Source: Thioflexithrix psekupsensis (GTDB taxonomy: Bacteria; Pseudomonadota; Gammaproteobacteria; Beggiatoales; Beggiatoaceae). From it: a DNA stretch of 64,000 nt. The DNA lies in NCBI RefSeq assembly GCF_002149925.1, contig NZ_MSLT01000012.1:434001-498000 (forward strand), written 5' to 3'. Under the pieces are notes generated by a model, which was not told the DNA's origin, ran no database searches, and was given only the letters and a program-made list of their open reading frames with translations. Each line of letters opens with the position of its first letter. Position 1 is the stretch's first letter. The position numbers and the translations under genes were made by a program. Of the stretch, positions 52,650 to 62,900 are shown piece by piece.

Positions 52650-53936
52650 TTAAAGGGTAAAATGCTGGAATAAGTGCATTAATTGATGTTTTACAGCGGG
52701 AACAGTTTGTTTTAAAGTATGGGCTACTTCTTCTCGTGTTTGATAACTGTGCTGCACCGCAGATAATAACGCCGCTTCATCTACTTTTCTTAAATCAATC
52801 ACATTGTTGGCCGCGCCCACCGAATCAAACACGCCATGAAATTTACCACTATACGCCAAACCCACCGCAGGAATGCCTTGTGATAAAGCTGCGATGCAAG
52901 CGTGCATTCGTGATCCTAAAAAGAAATCACATTGCCCAATTACATATTTAACTTGACGATGATTTAACGTATCTGTTACTACAAACAAACGATCAGAATA
53001 ATTCGCGTGCATTCGCTGATATAAATCCTCGCACGCATCGGGATCACTTTCAAAATGTCCTTTAACATCAAAGACATGAGGTACAAGAATAAGTACTGTA
53101 TTAGCTTGAGCCAATAAAGTTTCAATTAAACGTACCATTAAAGTTGCATAAGTCGTATTTAAACCAAAATGCTGCTCCGCTTGATAATGTCTATTATAAA
53201 GTAAACCACTGACATTTAATCCAATAATCACCTGTCCATTGTCTCGGTGTTTCTCAATGTGAGTTAAAATCTCACTTTGCGGAGATTCTGCATCTAACAC
53301 AAAAGCGACATCAGGCACAAATTGCACCAGAGCTTTATTTTTTTCTCCAAGAATTCCGCGCACATATTCCGCGCCTGTTTTATCTCTGGCATAAATGGCA
53401 TCACTGTTATTTAAAATGCGACGTGCCATAAAGCGGGCGATTCGTCCTTTAAAAGGGCCATAAGTTTGAGGTAACATGACAAATTTCTTAGCACATAAAA
53501 TGCCTAAAAACTTAGTCATTGAGCCGTAAAAAAGCCGCTTTAACCCATAAATATCACTAAAACTGTCTCCACCAGTAATATCAGCGACAATATCGATTTC
53601 CATTAATTCTTGAAAATAGCGATTTTTAGCCATTAAATAGCCGCGTAATGGTGGAATTATTTTAACGATAAGCGCGTAGAAAAGTAACAAATAAATATTT
53701 TGCGGTTTTAACACATTACGACCAAACCACATTTCCCGATAATGCAGCGTAATGGTTTTACCATCTATCGTGATCGTTTGCGTGGTATCGGTATGAAAAG
53801 AACGCAGCATAATGTGGGCATTTGGCCAATGGTGAATTAAACATTTTAAACTCGCCTCAGCCAACGCACTGACACCCATATTAGGCGTTTCAAAAGAAGC
53901 ACCTAATAACCATATTTTTGGTCGCTGTTCCGACAT
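52650..53936 (-). CDS. Polysaccharide pyruvyl transferase family protein
   Basis: This 428-residue, CsaB/WcaK-type protein begins IWLLGASFETPNMGVSALAEASLKCL. It has the core GGDSFSDIYGLKRLFYGSMTKFL, FVMLPQTYGPFKGRIARFMARRIL, YARDKTGAEYV, and the C-terminal GQCDFFLGSRMHACIAALSQGIPAVGLAYSGKFHGV. Family members add pyruvate ketals to exopolysaccharide or cell-wall sugars. The acceptor is unknown. It lies between the globin gene and the protease gene on the minus strand. Confidence 0.88.
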   Translation of the reverse strand: MSEQRPKIWLLGASFETPNMGVSALAEASLKCLIHHWPNAHIMLRSFHTDTTQTITIDGKTITLHYREMWFGRNVLKPQNIYLLLFYALIVKIIPPLRGYLMAKNRYFQELMEIDIVADITGGDSFSDIYGLKRLFYGSMTKFLGILCAKKFVMLPQTYGPFKGRIARFMARRILNNSDAIYARDKTGAEYVRGILGEKNKALVQFVPDVAFVLDAESPQSEILTHIEKHRDNGQVIIGLNVSGLLYNRHYQAEQHFGLNTTYATLMVRLIETLLAQANTVLILVPHVFDVKGHFESDPDACEDLYQRMHANYSDRLFVVTDTLNHRQVKYVIGQCDFFLGSRMHACIAALSQGIPAVGLAYSGKFHGVFDSVGAANNVIDLRKVDEAALLSAVQHSYQTREEVAHTLKQTVPAVKHQLMHLFQHFTL

Positions 53937-53963
53937 TATATCTGCTCCTAAAAGGGGAAATAA

Positions 53964-54422
53964 TCAAGACTTAAAAGGATATTCTAATAACACCACTTGT
54001 TCATTTAATCTTTTACCCGCATGAGTATGCTGATGATTCATTAAAGAAGTGGCTAAACGAGTAAAAGAAGCCATTAATTCTTGTTGTAAAGAAGGCTCTA
54101 ATTGCAATTCTGCCATTGCCAATTGCATACACAATAACCACTGATCCCGCTCCGCGTGACCAATGGGAAAAGGCGCGTGTTTTTGTCCCAAACGCGGTGG
54201 CTGACCGTGTGGCGTATACAGCGCAGGGCCGCCCAACCATCCCGATAAAAAACGGAATAATTTGCGCTTTGCTCCGGTTAAATCTTGAGCGTGCATATTG
54301 CGAATGGTGCGCACTTCGGGCAAAGTGTCCATTTTTTCATAAAATAATTCCACCAATTGCCGCACACCTTCTTCTCCGCCAATTTTCTCATAATGTGGAT
54401 TTTTAATGGCTGCTTGAGTCAT
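53964..54422 (-). CDS. Group II truncated haemoglobin
   Basis: This 152-residue globin has YEKIGGEEGVRQLVELFYEKM, FLSGWLGGPALYTPHG, and PRLGQKHAPFPIGHAERDQWLLCM. His82 is the proximal haem ligand. The Trp in the last segment is the group II G8 residue. These proteins bind O2, NO or sulfide and are linked to oxidative or nitrosative stress, which suits a sulfide-gradient organism. It sits 27 bases upstream of the pyruvyl-transferase gene and 21 bases past recX in the same direction. Confidence 0.92.
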   Translation of the reverse strand: MTQAAIKNPHYEKIGGEEGVRQLVELFYEKMDTLPEVRTIRNMHAQDLTGAKRKLFRFLSGWLGGPALYTPHGQPPRLGQKHAPFPIGHAERDQWLLCMQLAMAELQLEPSLQQELMASFTRLATSLMNHQHTHAGKRLNEQVVLLEYPFKS

Positions 54423-54443
54423 ATTGAATTCTCCTCATTTATT

Positions 54444-54893
54444 TCAGTCTATGGTTTCTGATAAAGCATATTTAATTTGATCTTGAGAAAAACCTCGCGC
54501 ATATAAAAATCGTGCTTGTTTCGCTTTCTGTTTTAAATCATGAATTGCGGTTAAACCAAATCGCCGTTGTCGCACTTCTCGCGCTAATTCAAACCAATCG
54601 GCATTTTGCCAGCGTTCGGATTGTAATAATAACTCAGAATCAATCTGATGTTGCCGCAATTCTTGTTGAATGCGCAAAGGGCCATAACCGCGCTGCATTT
54701 TATTGTAAATTAAACTTTCTACAAAACGTGCTGGATTTAAATAATTATCCTGTTCTAATTTAAGCAAAGCCTCATTAATGACACGTTCTGCAAATTCTTT
54801 TTGTAATAAACGTTGGCGCAATTCATAAGCAGAATATTCCCGACGCGATAAATAATATAAAGCGGCTTGATAAGCTTTGTTTAATTCGTTCAT
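54444..54893 (-). CDS. recX: Regulatory protein RecX
   Basis: This 149-residue helical protein of three tandem RecX repeats begins KAYQAALYYLSRREYSAYELRQRLLQKEF, followed by NPARFVESLIYNKMQRGYGPLRIQQELRQ and KQKARFLYARGFSQDQIKYAL. RecX binds and limits RecA filaments. recA, its usual neighbour, is not in the window. It heads a run with the globin gene. Confidence 0.92.
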   Translation of the reverse strand: MNELNKAYQAALYYLSRREYSAYELRQRLLQKEFAERVINEALLKLEQDNYLNPARFVESLIYNKMQRGYGPLRIQQELRQHQIDSELLLQSERWQNADWFELAREVRQRRFGLTAIHDLKQKAKQARFLYARGFSQDQIKYALSETID

Positions 54894-55059
54894 TATATGA
54901 TATTTTATTTGTTGTGTTTTTCTGATGAAAAAAGTTAGGACAAACGGTAAAGACCAATTTTAAAAATCTCTATTTGCAACTTTTTGTTGATTCTGTTTAA
55001 CCGTTATTCTTTTGTTCTTCACAATTCCTATCGCAACAATTTGCAATCTTTACGTTATT

Positions 55060-55560
55060 TCAATTCTCTCCCTTTCTCTTTTGGTTTGCCATTCTTTGTG
55101 CAAGTGCTTGTCTATTTCTATCTCGAGAAATGCGATCAATTAACGACTTATATTTTTCCACTTGTTTATTATTTTCTGCCCTTAATTGTTGATTTTCTTC
55201 TTTCAACAAAGTCAGTTGTAACCTGCATCTTCCAAAATTTGTTTTCAACTTTAAAATACCTTTTTGATGATTTATTAATTTTTTGTTTTTTTCTCTTAAT
55301 TCCACGTTTTCTCTTTCGAGAATAAACAACTTGTTATTTAATCCTTCTATTTTTACTAATAAACTTTCTACTTCTCTGGGGAAAATGTACTTTCTATATA
55401 TCTTGTTTGTGATATATACTATCGCATGTATCATTCCAAAAAAAGTTATTAATACTGCTATTGGCATTAATTCTTTTTTATCTCCATAGCTTCCTATGAT
55501 TGCCCCTATTATTAAATAAATGAAGAATATCAAAATCGCTTTTAAAATTACGCTAATCAT
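55060..55560 (-). CDS. Membrane-anchored coiled-coil protein of unknown function
   Basis: This 166-residue protein has two membrane helices near the N-terminus (ISVILKAILIFFIYLIIGAIIGSYG; LMPIAVLITFFGMIHAIVYI), then a coiled coil (SLLVKIEGLNNKLFILERENVELREKNKKL...). It ends in a basic tail. The ATG at 55560 with GAGGTG just ahead is preferred; a longer frame would overlap the end of the GspJ-like gene. No family is recognised. Its very AT-rich sequence differs from its neighbours and may be a recent arrival. Confidence 0.6.
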   Translation of the reverse strand: MISVILKAILIFFIYLIIGAIIGSYGDKKELMPIAVLITFFGMIHAIVYITNKIYRKYIFPREVESLLVKIEGLNNKLFILERENVELREKNKKLINHQKGILKLKTNFGRCRLQLTLLKEENQQLRAENNKQVEKYKSLIDRISRDRNRQALAQRMANQKRKGEN

Positions 55561-55594
55561 TCTACACCTCATAAAACTAAGAATAATAGAGTCA

Positions 55595-56260
55595 TTAAAA
55601 TTGAGTAATCGGTTCATTAACCCAAATCGGGGCAATAATTTCAACAGAACGTTCTGATTCTTCACGGTGTTCAAACAACACGCGCACACCCGCAGGCAAA
55701 CGCGCTTGACCACGCTCATTATCCCATTCTAATATTGACCAATCATCTGCCCATTTTGTTTCAATTTCACCCAAACTATCTTGAAAATAAATATAACTAA
55801 AGCGCACTTCATAATCAGATAATATTTCAATTCCTTCCGCTTTTTCTAAGCGTTCAGTGGGATTTCCTGCTAATGCGGGCAAAACGGTTAGAATTAATCC
55901 TTCATTTTTCTTACCGGGCTTAATATTCCACACACTCAATTCATTGCCTTGTCCGGGAGAAACAGTAGACACCCAGCTTAATTGTTCTTTATTGCCTTCA
56001 AAAAAAACAATACGTACATTTTTTTCTCGTTCCAAATAAGTATGGGGAAATGCAGATTCTAAAGCGCGTTCTAATTGAAGAATAATTAAAGAGTCATCTA
56101 AACTGCTTTCTAAACGATCTCCCGTTCGCTGCCAATCTTGCGTGACTATATACATGCCCATCGCTAATGTCATCATCACCATGACCGATAATGTTATGGC
56201 AATTAATAATTCTAATAAAGTAAAAGCACGGGTTAAAACCAGAGATGAAATAGGTTTCAT
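55595..56260 (-). CDS. GspJ/PilW-like pseudopilin
   Basis: This 221-residue protein has a type IV prepilin leader and helix, TRAFTLLELLIAITLSVMVMM. Cleavage is expected between Ala12 and Phe13, with the required Glu at mature position 5 (Glu17). Ala replaces the usual Gly at -1, which PilD tolerates less well. The remainder resembles GspJ of type II secretion (LESSLDDSLIILQLERALE...VRVLFEH). No other gsp genes are adjacent. Its start overlaps the stop of the glycosyltransferase gene by four bases, so the two are coupled. The prepilin peptidase gene lies 4 kb away. Confidence 0.8.
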   Translation of the reverse strand: MKPISSLVLTRAFTLLELLIAITLSVMVMMTLAMGMYIVTQDWQRTGDRLESSLDDSLIILQLERALESAFPHTYLEREKNVRIVFFEGNKEQLSWVSTVSPGQGNELSVWNIKPGKKNEGLILTVLPALAGNPTERLEKAEGIEILSDYEVRFSYIYFQDSLGEIETKWADDWSILEWDNERGQARLPAGVRVLFEHREESERSVEIIAPIWVNEPITQF

Positions 56261-57933
56261 AAAAAACGATTCAAAATAGGCGAATTAAAATAGGGAGGCA
56301 ATGATAAATCTAAGCCCATATCCACTAAATCTAAAGTGAGATAACGGTTATAATAAGGATCGCCGTGATTCAAAAAGTCATACCAATAATGATTAAATGT
56401 ACTCATTTCAGTCATATCCCAAAGCAATACCGAATCCGGCCACATCGGTGCAACAAAGGACGCAAACGGTGTGTAAACAGTGCGCCAACCCTGTTGTTGC
56501 GCCCGCAAAGCCAAATCCAGCACCCCAAAGCCGCTGTGATAATCCGCCCGAATCCCCCCTAAGGCCTGCCACAACACCCGCGACATGGCACAAATCCAAG
56601 GATGTGGCACACTAACATTACGAATAATCGCCGTCGCCCCCATGTAACCAGATTGCGTATACGGATGATCGTAATAAAGCGACAACGGCGGCCGATTGGC
56701 ACGCAGAACCAAACCTGCATGTTTAAAATTTTTTTGATTATCAATCACTTGTCCTGTAACCAATCCCACTTGCGGCATCAACAACCAAGATAATAATTCC
56801 TCCGCTTGCGCGGGTTCAAAGTCATCCAAACCCTGCGTGATAAACAATAAAAAATCAATCTTTTCATCGGCTTGCGCCCATGCTTGGCGATATTGTTCTA
56901 CTAAATCACCACTGAGGTCTAATTCCACTGTCCGCCATGTATTTTTTTCTGGTGCAGGCAAGCAAACTCGGTAATTCCCCCGACATAAATCTGTATTTTC
57001 ATAGACCGTAGCCGCAATACCCCGACGTTGTAAACTGCTTTGTAAGGCAGTCAGCCCGGCTTGATAAACGTATTCTTTAGCATTATGATCCAAAGCAATC
57101 GATTCGGGATGTTGTCGCCAGTGGTATAAAATTCGGCTAACATGATGAATTTTAGGATTTTTTTCTGCGGCACGCAAAATTAAATCGTAATCCTGAGACC
57201 CCTCCGCTTCTATTCGTAATCCACCTAATTCCTCTAATAAACTACGTCGATACACCAAAAGATGAAATAAATAATTTCCTGATAACAAAGTTTCTGGCGA
57301 CCAATCAGGCTTACATAAATGCAGAAAACGAGTGTTATTTAACGACAAACTATCCCGATCACTATAAAGAATATCAATAGAATCATTTTGGCGTAAAATA
57401 TTTGCCATACAAAATAACGCTTCAGGGGCTAAACGATCATCATGATCTAAAAAAGCCACATAACTATTTTTTACTTGATTTAATGCAAAATTAGTTGCCG
57501 CACAAATGCCTTGATTGTGCGGTAAATAATAAACTTCAATACGCGGATCAATACGCGCCAATTGCGCCAAATAAGCGCGAGTTTCTTCGCGTGAACTGCC
57601 GTCATCAACCAGACACCATTGCCAATAAGGATAAATTTGCGTGCGCACTGAATCTGCACATTCTTTTAACCATAAAGGATCAGTATTATAAACGGGAGTG
57701 ACTAAAGAAAAAAATAACGGTTCTTTCCATGTCATCACCTGATCGCGCAATTGTTGCCATTCATTAAGGGTTAAAAAACTATGATGAAATAACCAGGCTT
57801 GATATTCAATCCATTCACTGCTGCCCCAATGCTTTAATTGCATTTCTGTAGGAGAAATCCAATAAGCAGGTTTATTGGCTGCAAATAAAGGCATTTTCTT
57901 AAACCATGTTGTCCAATCTTTTAGCGCGTTCAA
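56257..57933 (-). CDS. Family 2 glycosyltransferase
   Basis: The 558-residue GT2 protein has an N-terminal extension, then the GT-A domain from about residue 75 (FFSLVTPVYNTDPLWLKECADSVRTQIYP, LVDDGSS). The metal-binding acidic motif is AFLDHDDRLAPEAL, followed by LVYRRSLLEELGGLR and HWRQH. The C-terminal 220 residues look like a second, partial GT-like domain (GYMGATAIIRNVSVPHPW...GVLDLALRAQQQGW). It probably builds surface polysaccharide or O-antigen. The donor and acceptor are unknown. Confidence 0.87.
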   Translation of the reverse strand: MNALKDWTTWFKKMPLFAANKPAYWISPTEMQLKHWGSSEWIEYQAWLFHHSFLTLNEWQQLRDQVMTWKEPLFFSLVTPVYNTDPLWLKECADSVRTQIYPYWQWCLVDDGSSREETRAYLAQLARIDPRIEVYYLPHNQGICAATNFALNQVKNSYVAFLDHDDRLAPEALFCMANILRQNDSIDILYSDRDSLSLNNTRFLHLCKPDWSPETLLSGNYLFHLLVYRRSLLEELGGLRIEAEGSQDYDLILRAAEKNPKIHHVSRILYHWRQHPESIALDHNAKEYVYQAGLTALQSSLQRRGIAATVYENTDLCRGNYRVCLPAPEKNTWRTVELDLSGDLVEQYRQAWAQADEKIDFLLFITQGLDDFEPAQAEELLSWLLMPQVGLVTGQVIDNQKNFKHAGLVLRANRPPLSLYYDHPYTQSGYMGATAIIRNVSVPHPWICAMSRVLWQALGGIRADYHSGFGVLDLALRAQQQGWRTVYTPFASFVAPMWPDSVLLWDMTEMSTFNHYWYDFLNHGDPYYNRYLTLDLVDMGLDLSLPPYFNSPILNRFL

Positions 57934-57965
57934 AAATTATATTTCCTTATAAAAAATAATTTCTT

Positions 57966-58862
57966 TTAAGAATAAGGTGAAATTTGTCCATCAGGAACTT
58001 TTTTAAAACGCTTATAACTCCACTGATATTGTGCAGTATTGATAGCGATACATTGCATAATGCCCTGATTTAATGCAGTGGCTGCTTCAATTAAATCTTC
58101 AGCATCAATTCCCATAGGAGCAGGAAGAAAATGCACGCGAAAATGTGCCGTGTTTTCAGTGGATAAAGATAACCGTTCGGCAAAGGTAAAAATCACGGGT
58201 GCGCCCGTTTTGCGTGCCAATCGCGCCACTAGCGTCATGGTATAAGCAGGGCGGGCGAAAAACGGCGCAAACACCCCTGTTCCCGCTTCATTTGGCACTT
58301 GATCGGGTAAAATGCCAACCACTTCTCCGCGTTTTAAAGCCGCAAATAACGCCTTAATACCTTGCCTATCTGTAGGAACTAATGTTGCGCCTAATCGTTC
58401 GCGGGCATTTTTTATAAAAAAATCTAAATCAGACAAACGTGGTGGACGATAAAGACTGGTGATTGGATAATGTAAAGACGCATATAATCCCGCCATTTCC
58501 CAAGCCCCTAAATGCGGCGTTAATAAAATCACACCTCGCCCTCGTTTTACGGCATCATCTAAATAATGTTGCTGAGAAGCCGTTGCTAAAGCCATAATGC
58601 GCTCGCGTGACCACAACCATAATGCCGATAATTCAAATACCGTTTTAGCCGTTTCTTGCACACTTTCACGCAATAATTGCGCTTGTTGTTTCGCTGTATA
58701 ATGCGGAAAACAATGCGCAATATTGACTCGACTGGTTTGCACCATACGTATATGAGAAAAAGCCATCAATAAATAACTGGTAATAATGGCGATGCGGTGT
58801 TGTTGTTTTAACGACAAATAAGACAAGAAACGCAAAAAAATAATAATGAGTTTAGCACGCAT
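57966..58862 (-). CDS. LpxL/HtrB-family lipid A acyltransferase
   Basis: This 298-residue inner-membrane enzyme has an N-terminal anchor. The catalytic H-x4-E motif is HLGAWE, with TSLYRPPRLSDLDFFIKNARERLGATLVP, GILPDQVPNEAGTGVFAPFFARPA and RLARKTGAPVIFTFAER following the family pattern. It adds a secondary acyl chain to lipid A. Which chain (LpxL or LpxM type) cannot be decided. It lies between a small membrane protein gene (13 bases away) and the glycosyltransferase gene, in an envelope-biosynthesis run. Confidence 0.92.
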   Translation of the reverse strand: MRAKLIIIFLRFLSYLSLKQQHRIAIITSYLLMAFSHIRMVQTSRVNIAHCFPHYTAKQQAQLLRESVQETAKTVFELSALWLWSRERIMALATASQQHYLDDAVKRGRGVILLTPHLGAWEMAGLYASLHYPITSLYRPPRLSDLDFFIKNARERLGATLVPTDRQGIKALFAALKRGEVVGILPDQVPNEAGTGVFAPFFARPAYTMTLVARLARKTGAPVIFTFAERLSLSTENTAHFRVHFLPAPMGIDAEDLIEAATALNQGIMQCIAINTAQYQWSYKRFKKVPDGQISPYS

Positions 58863-58875
58863 TTTAGCAAAAAAT

Positions 58876-59133
58876 CTACTCTTTCATATCCGAATTAGAA
58901 ATATTATTATTCGCCTTAATTTGCTGCGTTCTTATCCCTTTCATGATGGCTAAAATAAAAGGGGAAGCGTGCATTAATAAATCAAAAATATCGATAAGAC
59001 GGTGCAATGTTCCTTGAAACAACATCCGCACTTTCTCTACTAAATGCGGTTCTGGCACAAAAGGAGCTAACCCCAATGTTAAACACGCAATCATAATAAA
59101 AAACCAAGGTACATCATCCAGCCAACGTAACAT
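58876..59133 (-). CDS. Small membrane protein of an uncharacterised family
   Basis: This 85-residue protein has an N-terminal membrane helix (PWFFIMIACLTLGLAPFVP), the segment EPHLVEKVRMLFQGTLHRLIDIFDLLMHASPFILAIMKGIR, and a polar tail. The LGLAPF-PEPHLVEKLRML pattern occurs in a widespread proteobacterial family sometimes labelled as RND-transporter-related, with no proven role. It lies between the flavodoxin and acyltransferase genes on the same strand, both spacings under 20 bases. Confidence 0.7.
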   Translation of the reverse strand: MLRWLDDVPWFFIMIACLTLGLAPFVPEPHLVEKVRMLFQGTLHRLIDIFDLLMHASPFILAIMKGIRTQQIKANNNISNSDMKE

Positions 59134-59152
59134 TGTTTTATTTCCACTTGAA

Positions 59153-59668
59153 TTAAAGGTGAGTAGGAGGCATTAATTTCGAGGCTAATCCCCGCGCCCA
59201 AGCGCGGATAATTTCGTAATCTCGAAAATCGCCTTCAGGAACATGAGTTATTCTAGCTAATAATCGCCAAAAAAACTTTAATTTAGTAGGGCGCATTGCA
59301 CCCGCAAATAAACCTGTATCTATTGAGTCCACTAAGGCTAATGTTGGCTGCATCATTCCCAATACTTTAGCCCGATTTTCTGGCGTATCTTCATGTAAAG
59401 TCATGCACACCACAAATAAGGCTACTTTTTTGTTTTTTAACACATTTTGATGCACGGTTAAAAATTGTTGCGCCTCTGATAACCAATGTCCCATACGAAT
59501 GGGTGCGCCAATAATCACCACATCATAAGGCTTAATGTCTTTGACATCTAATAGATAACGAATGTCTAATGTTAGACCCTGTTTCACCAATTCTGCACCA
59601 ATCGCATGGGCAACCCCTTGTGTAGAACCACCGCGACTGGCATAAGTTAATAAAATTTTTTGATCCAT
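59153..59668 (-). CDS. Flavodoxin-domain protein, HemG-like
   Basis: The 171-residue protein has the FMN phosphate loop YASRGGSTQGVAHAIG, then DVVIIGAPIRMGHWLSEAQQFL and LFVVCMTLHEDTPENRAKV. The last 25 residues, RDYEIIRAWARGLASKL, match flavodoxin/HemG proteins. HemG oxidises protoporphyrinogen IX. The assignment to that activity is uncertain, because many flavodoxin-domain proteins look alike. It leads the minus-strand run 59668-55060 and is divergent from the NRPS-type gene. Confidence 0.78.
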   Translation of the reverse strand: MDQKILLTYASRGGSTQGVAHAIGAELVKQGLTLDIRYLLDVKDIKPYDVVIIGAPIRMGHWLSEAQQFLTVHQNVLKNKKVALFVVCMTLHEDTPENRAKVLGMMQPTLALVDSIDTGLFAGAMRPTKLKFFWRLLARITHVPEGDFRDYEIIRAWARGLASKLMPPTHL

Positions 59669-59956
59669 AGTGTCTCACTTAACTATTTCTTTAAAAAACA
59701 AAGCATTAAAAATAAATAACGGAGTTATTTTTATGTATGACTCAACACCAGTCAGTTAAGTAAAAAATAGTCGTTGCATTTTCTACGATATTCGGTAAAT
59801 TGAGTAAAATCAGTAAAGCAGTTTATGACATTATGCGGTTGTTTTGCAAGTACGACAGAAAAACCGTTGACTTAGAATTATTTTGTGATTTTCATCGTAA
59901 TTTTTTTTAAAAATTGTCGCTAATCCTTTTAACTTTATTTCATTTCAAGAGCTTAT

Positions 59957-62900
59957 ATGATGACTCCCCAACAAAAAACAGTCATTGACACCTTGCTTGC
60001 CATGATGTCGGACGCATTGCCCGCGATGCCAGTAGAACAAAGTTTACATGTGCCTTTCTTAGAAATGGGGGCAAATTCCCTTGTTTTAATGGAGGTGCAG
60101 CGTCATGTGGAAAATCGTTTTGGTGTGAATATTGCCATCAATCAATTTTTTGAAGAATTGACCCATATCGAAGCCCTAGCGCAATACATTACAGAACACA
60201 GCCCGTCATTAAATACGCCAGAACCCGCGCCTTCTGTGACACAAAACCCTGCACCTGCTGCGCCCACCACGGTGCCGCTGCCAAATACAAATACGACACC
60301 GCCACCTGTTTTCAATACCTCATCGTCTGAATTAGAACATATTTTTCAACAACAATTACACATTGCCACCCAAACCTTACAACAGGTTATCGCGCAACAA
60401 TTGGATTTTTTACGCGGTCAAGGTGTTACTAACGTGGATCATGCTGTATTCAACGCGCCCGTAATCGGGCAGAATGTGGCATCGGCGGTTGCGCCCACTT
60501 CTTCTCCTGCGCCGGTCAAAAGTGTTACGGAAAATACAGCCACGGTCAAATCGAATACTTCACCACAACATTTATTGTCGCCTTTAGAAATTCGGGCGCG
60601 TGGCTTAACGCCTACCCAACAGACCCATTTAGAGCAGTTAATTCAACGCTTTACCGAAAAAACTAAAACCTCAAAACAGTTGACCCAACGCTATCGTGCG
60701 GTATTAGCGGATAGTCGTGCTACGGTTGGTTTTCGCTTCACCACCAAAGAAATGTTATACCAAATTGTGGGAAAAACTGCAAAAGGTTCACGGATTTGGG
60801 ACATCGATGGCAACGAATACATTGATATTACAATGGGGCAAGGGGTGAATTTATTTGGTCATCAGCCCGATTTTATCTTACAGGCTCTGGCCGAAGCCCA
60901 AACGCACGCCTTACCGGGGCCACCGAGAATACTAGAAACATGTGAAGCGGCCGCTTTGATCTGTGAATTGACGGGATTGGAGCGGGTGGCGTTTACAAAT
61001 TCAGGCACGGAAGCGGTAATGGCGGCGATTCGTTTGGCACGCGCTGCAACAAAACGTAATAAAATCATTATGTTTGAAAACGCCTATCATGGCCACTCTG
61101 ATTTTAGTTTGGGCAAGGCGCAATGGGACGGCGATCAACTGCATACGTTGCCGATTGCGTCAGGTATTCCAGTTGGTGCAGTACAAGATACGCTTTTGTT
61201 GCCTTATGGAGAGGAGTCTTCATTAGATTACATTCGTCGTCATATTCATGAATGCGCCGCGATTATTGTAGAACCTGTACAAAGCCGCCGTCCTGATTTA
61301 CAGCCTAAAGCATTTTTACAAACCTGTCGCCGTTTGACCGAAGAAGCGGGCGCATTGCTGATTTTTGATGAAATGGTGACGGGATTCCGCGCTCACCCCG
61401 GCGGCGCACAAGCATGGTTTGGTATTCGTGCTGATTTAGCCACGTATGGCAAAGTGTTGGGTGGTGGATTACCTGTGGGTGTAGTGGCAGGGCGTGCGAA
61501 GTACATGGACGGCATTGATGGTGGTTTTTGGAACTACGGCGACAATTCTTACCCCCAAGCAGAGCGTACTGTATTTGGTGGTACTTTTTGCCAACATCCT
61601 TTAGCCATGGCCACCACTTTGGCCACTTTAAAACATTTGAAAAATCAAGGTGTTGCCTTACAAAATGCGGTCAATGAACGCACGCGCTATTTAGCCGAGA
61701 CATTAAACGCTTTCTTTAGCGCAGAAGAAATGCCGTTAAAAGTGGTTTATTTCGCTTCGTTATTCAGTTTTTCTTTTACGGGAAATTTAGAATTTTTATT
61801 CTATCATTTAATGTTAAAAGGGGTGTTTGTTTGGGAATGGCGTAATTGCTTTTTATCCACTGCCCATACGGATGAAGATGTAGAAAAAATTATTCAAGCG
61901 GTAAAAGAAAGTTTATTAGAATTGCGGGCAGGCGGATTTATTCCTGAAAAAACAGGAAAAACCACGCCCATTCCTTCTCCCATTGCTGTTTTAAAAGCAA
62001 GTGACAATCAAGCCGATCAGCCTTTAACCGAAGCGCAAAAACAATTGTGGACTTTGGCAAAAATTAATCCCGAAGGCTCACTGGCTTATCACATTCGCAT
62101 TATGTTGCAATTAACAGGTCAATTAGATGTATCGGCCTTGCGTCAAGCGATTAATGACGTGGTGGCACGGCATGAAGCCTTACGCACAGCGATTTATGCG
62201 GAACACCAAGTCATTGTATCTGAAGTGGTTTTAGACGTGCCGTTGATCGATTGTCGGGGTTCTGAATCGACTTTTACCACATGGTTACAACAAGAATTAA
62301 GCACGCCTTTTGATTTGACTAAACCGCCATTATTCCGTGCAACTTTAGTGCAATTGGATGCAGAACATTATCGCTTGGCATTAAATGCGCATCATATTGT
62401 GGTTGATGGTTATTCGATTAATCTCATTGCACAAGATATTATCTCCGCTTATAACGCAACAATGCGCGGACAATTAAGCCCATTTTCCACTGTGATGCCT
62501 TTTAAACATTATGTTCATTGGCAACTTGAACAATTGCAAACGGCGACATGGTTGGCACACGAAAATTATTGGCTCACACAATGGTCACATCACACCGTGC
62601 CTGTGCTGCAATTACCGACTGATTTTACCCGCCCTGTGATAAAAAGTTATCGCGGTGGCCGGGTGCGTTTAGATTTATCTTTAGATTTGCTGAGAAAAGT
62701 CCCTGAATTCGCGCAAAAACAACATTGCACGCCTTTTATGATTTATGTGGCTGCGTATTGTTTATTATTGCATCGTTTAACAGGACAACAAGAATTGTTG
62801 ATCGGAATTCCAACATTAGGACGTGGCTTAAAAGGGTCTGAATTAATGGTGGGATATTGCACCCATTTATTGCCAATTAAAAGCCAAATTGAATCGCTAA

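Noticed and set aside
54984-55325. 113-codon plus-strand frame rich in Phe/Leu
   Set aside because: It is antisense to the coiled-coil gene; hydrophobic frames arise readily opposite Lys/Glu-rich coding sequence, and no ribosome site is present.
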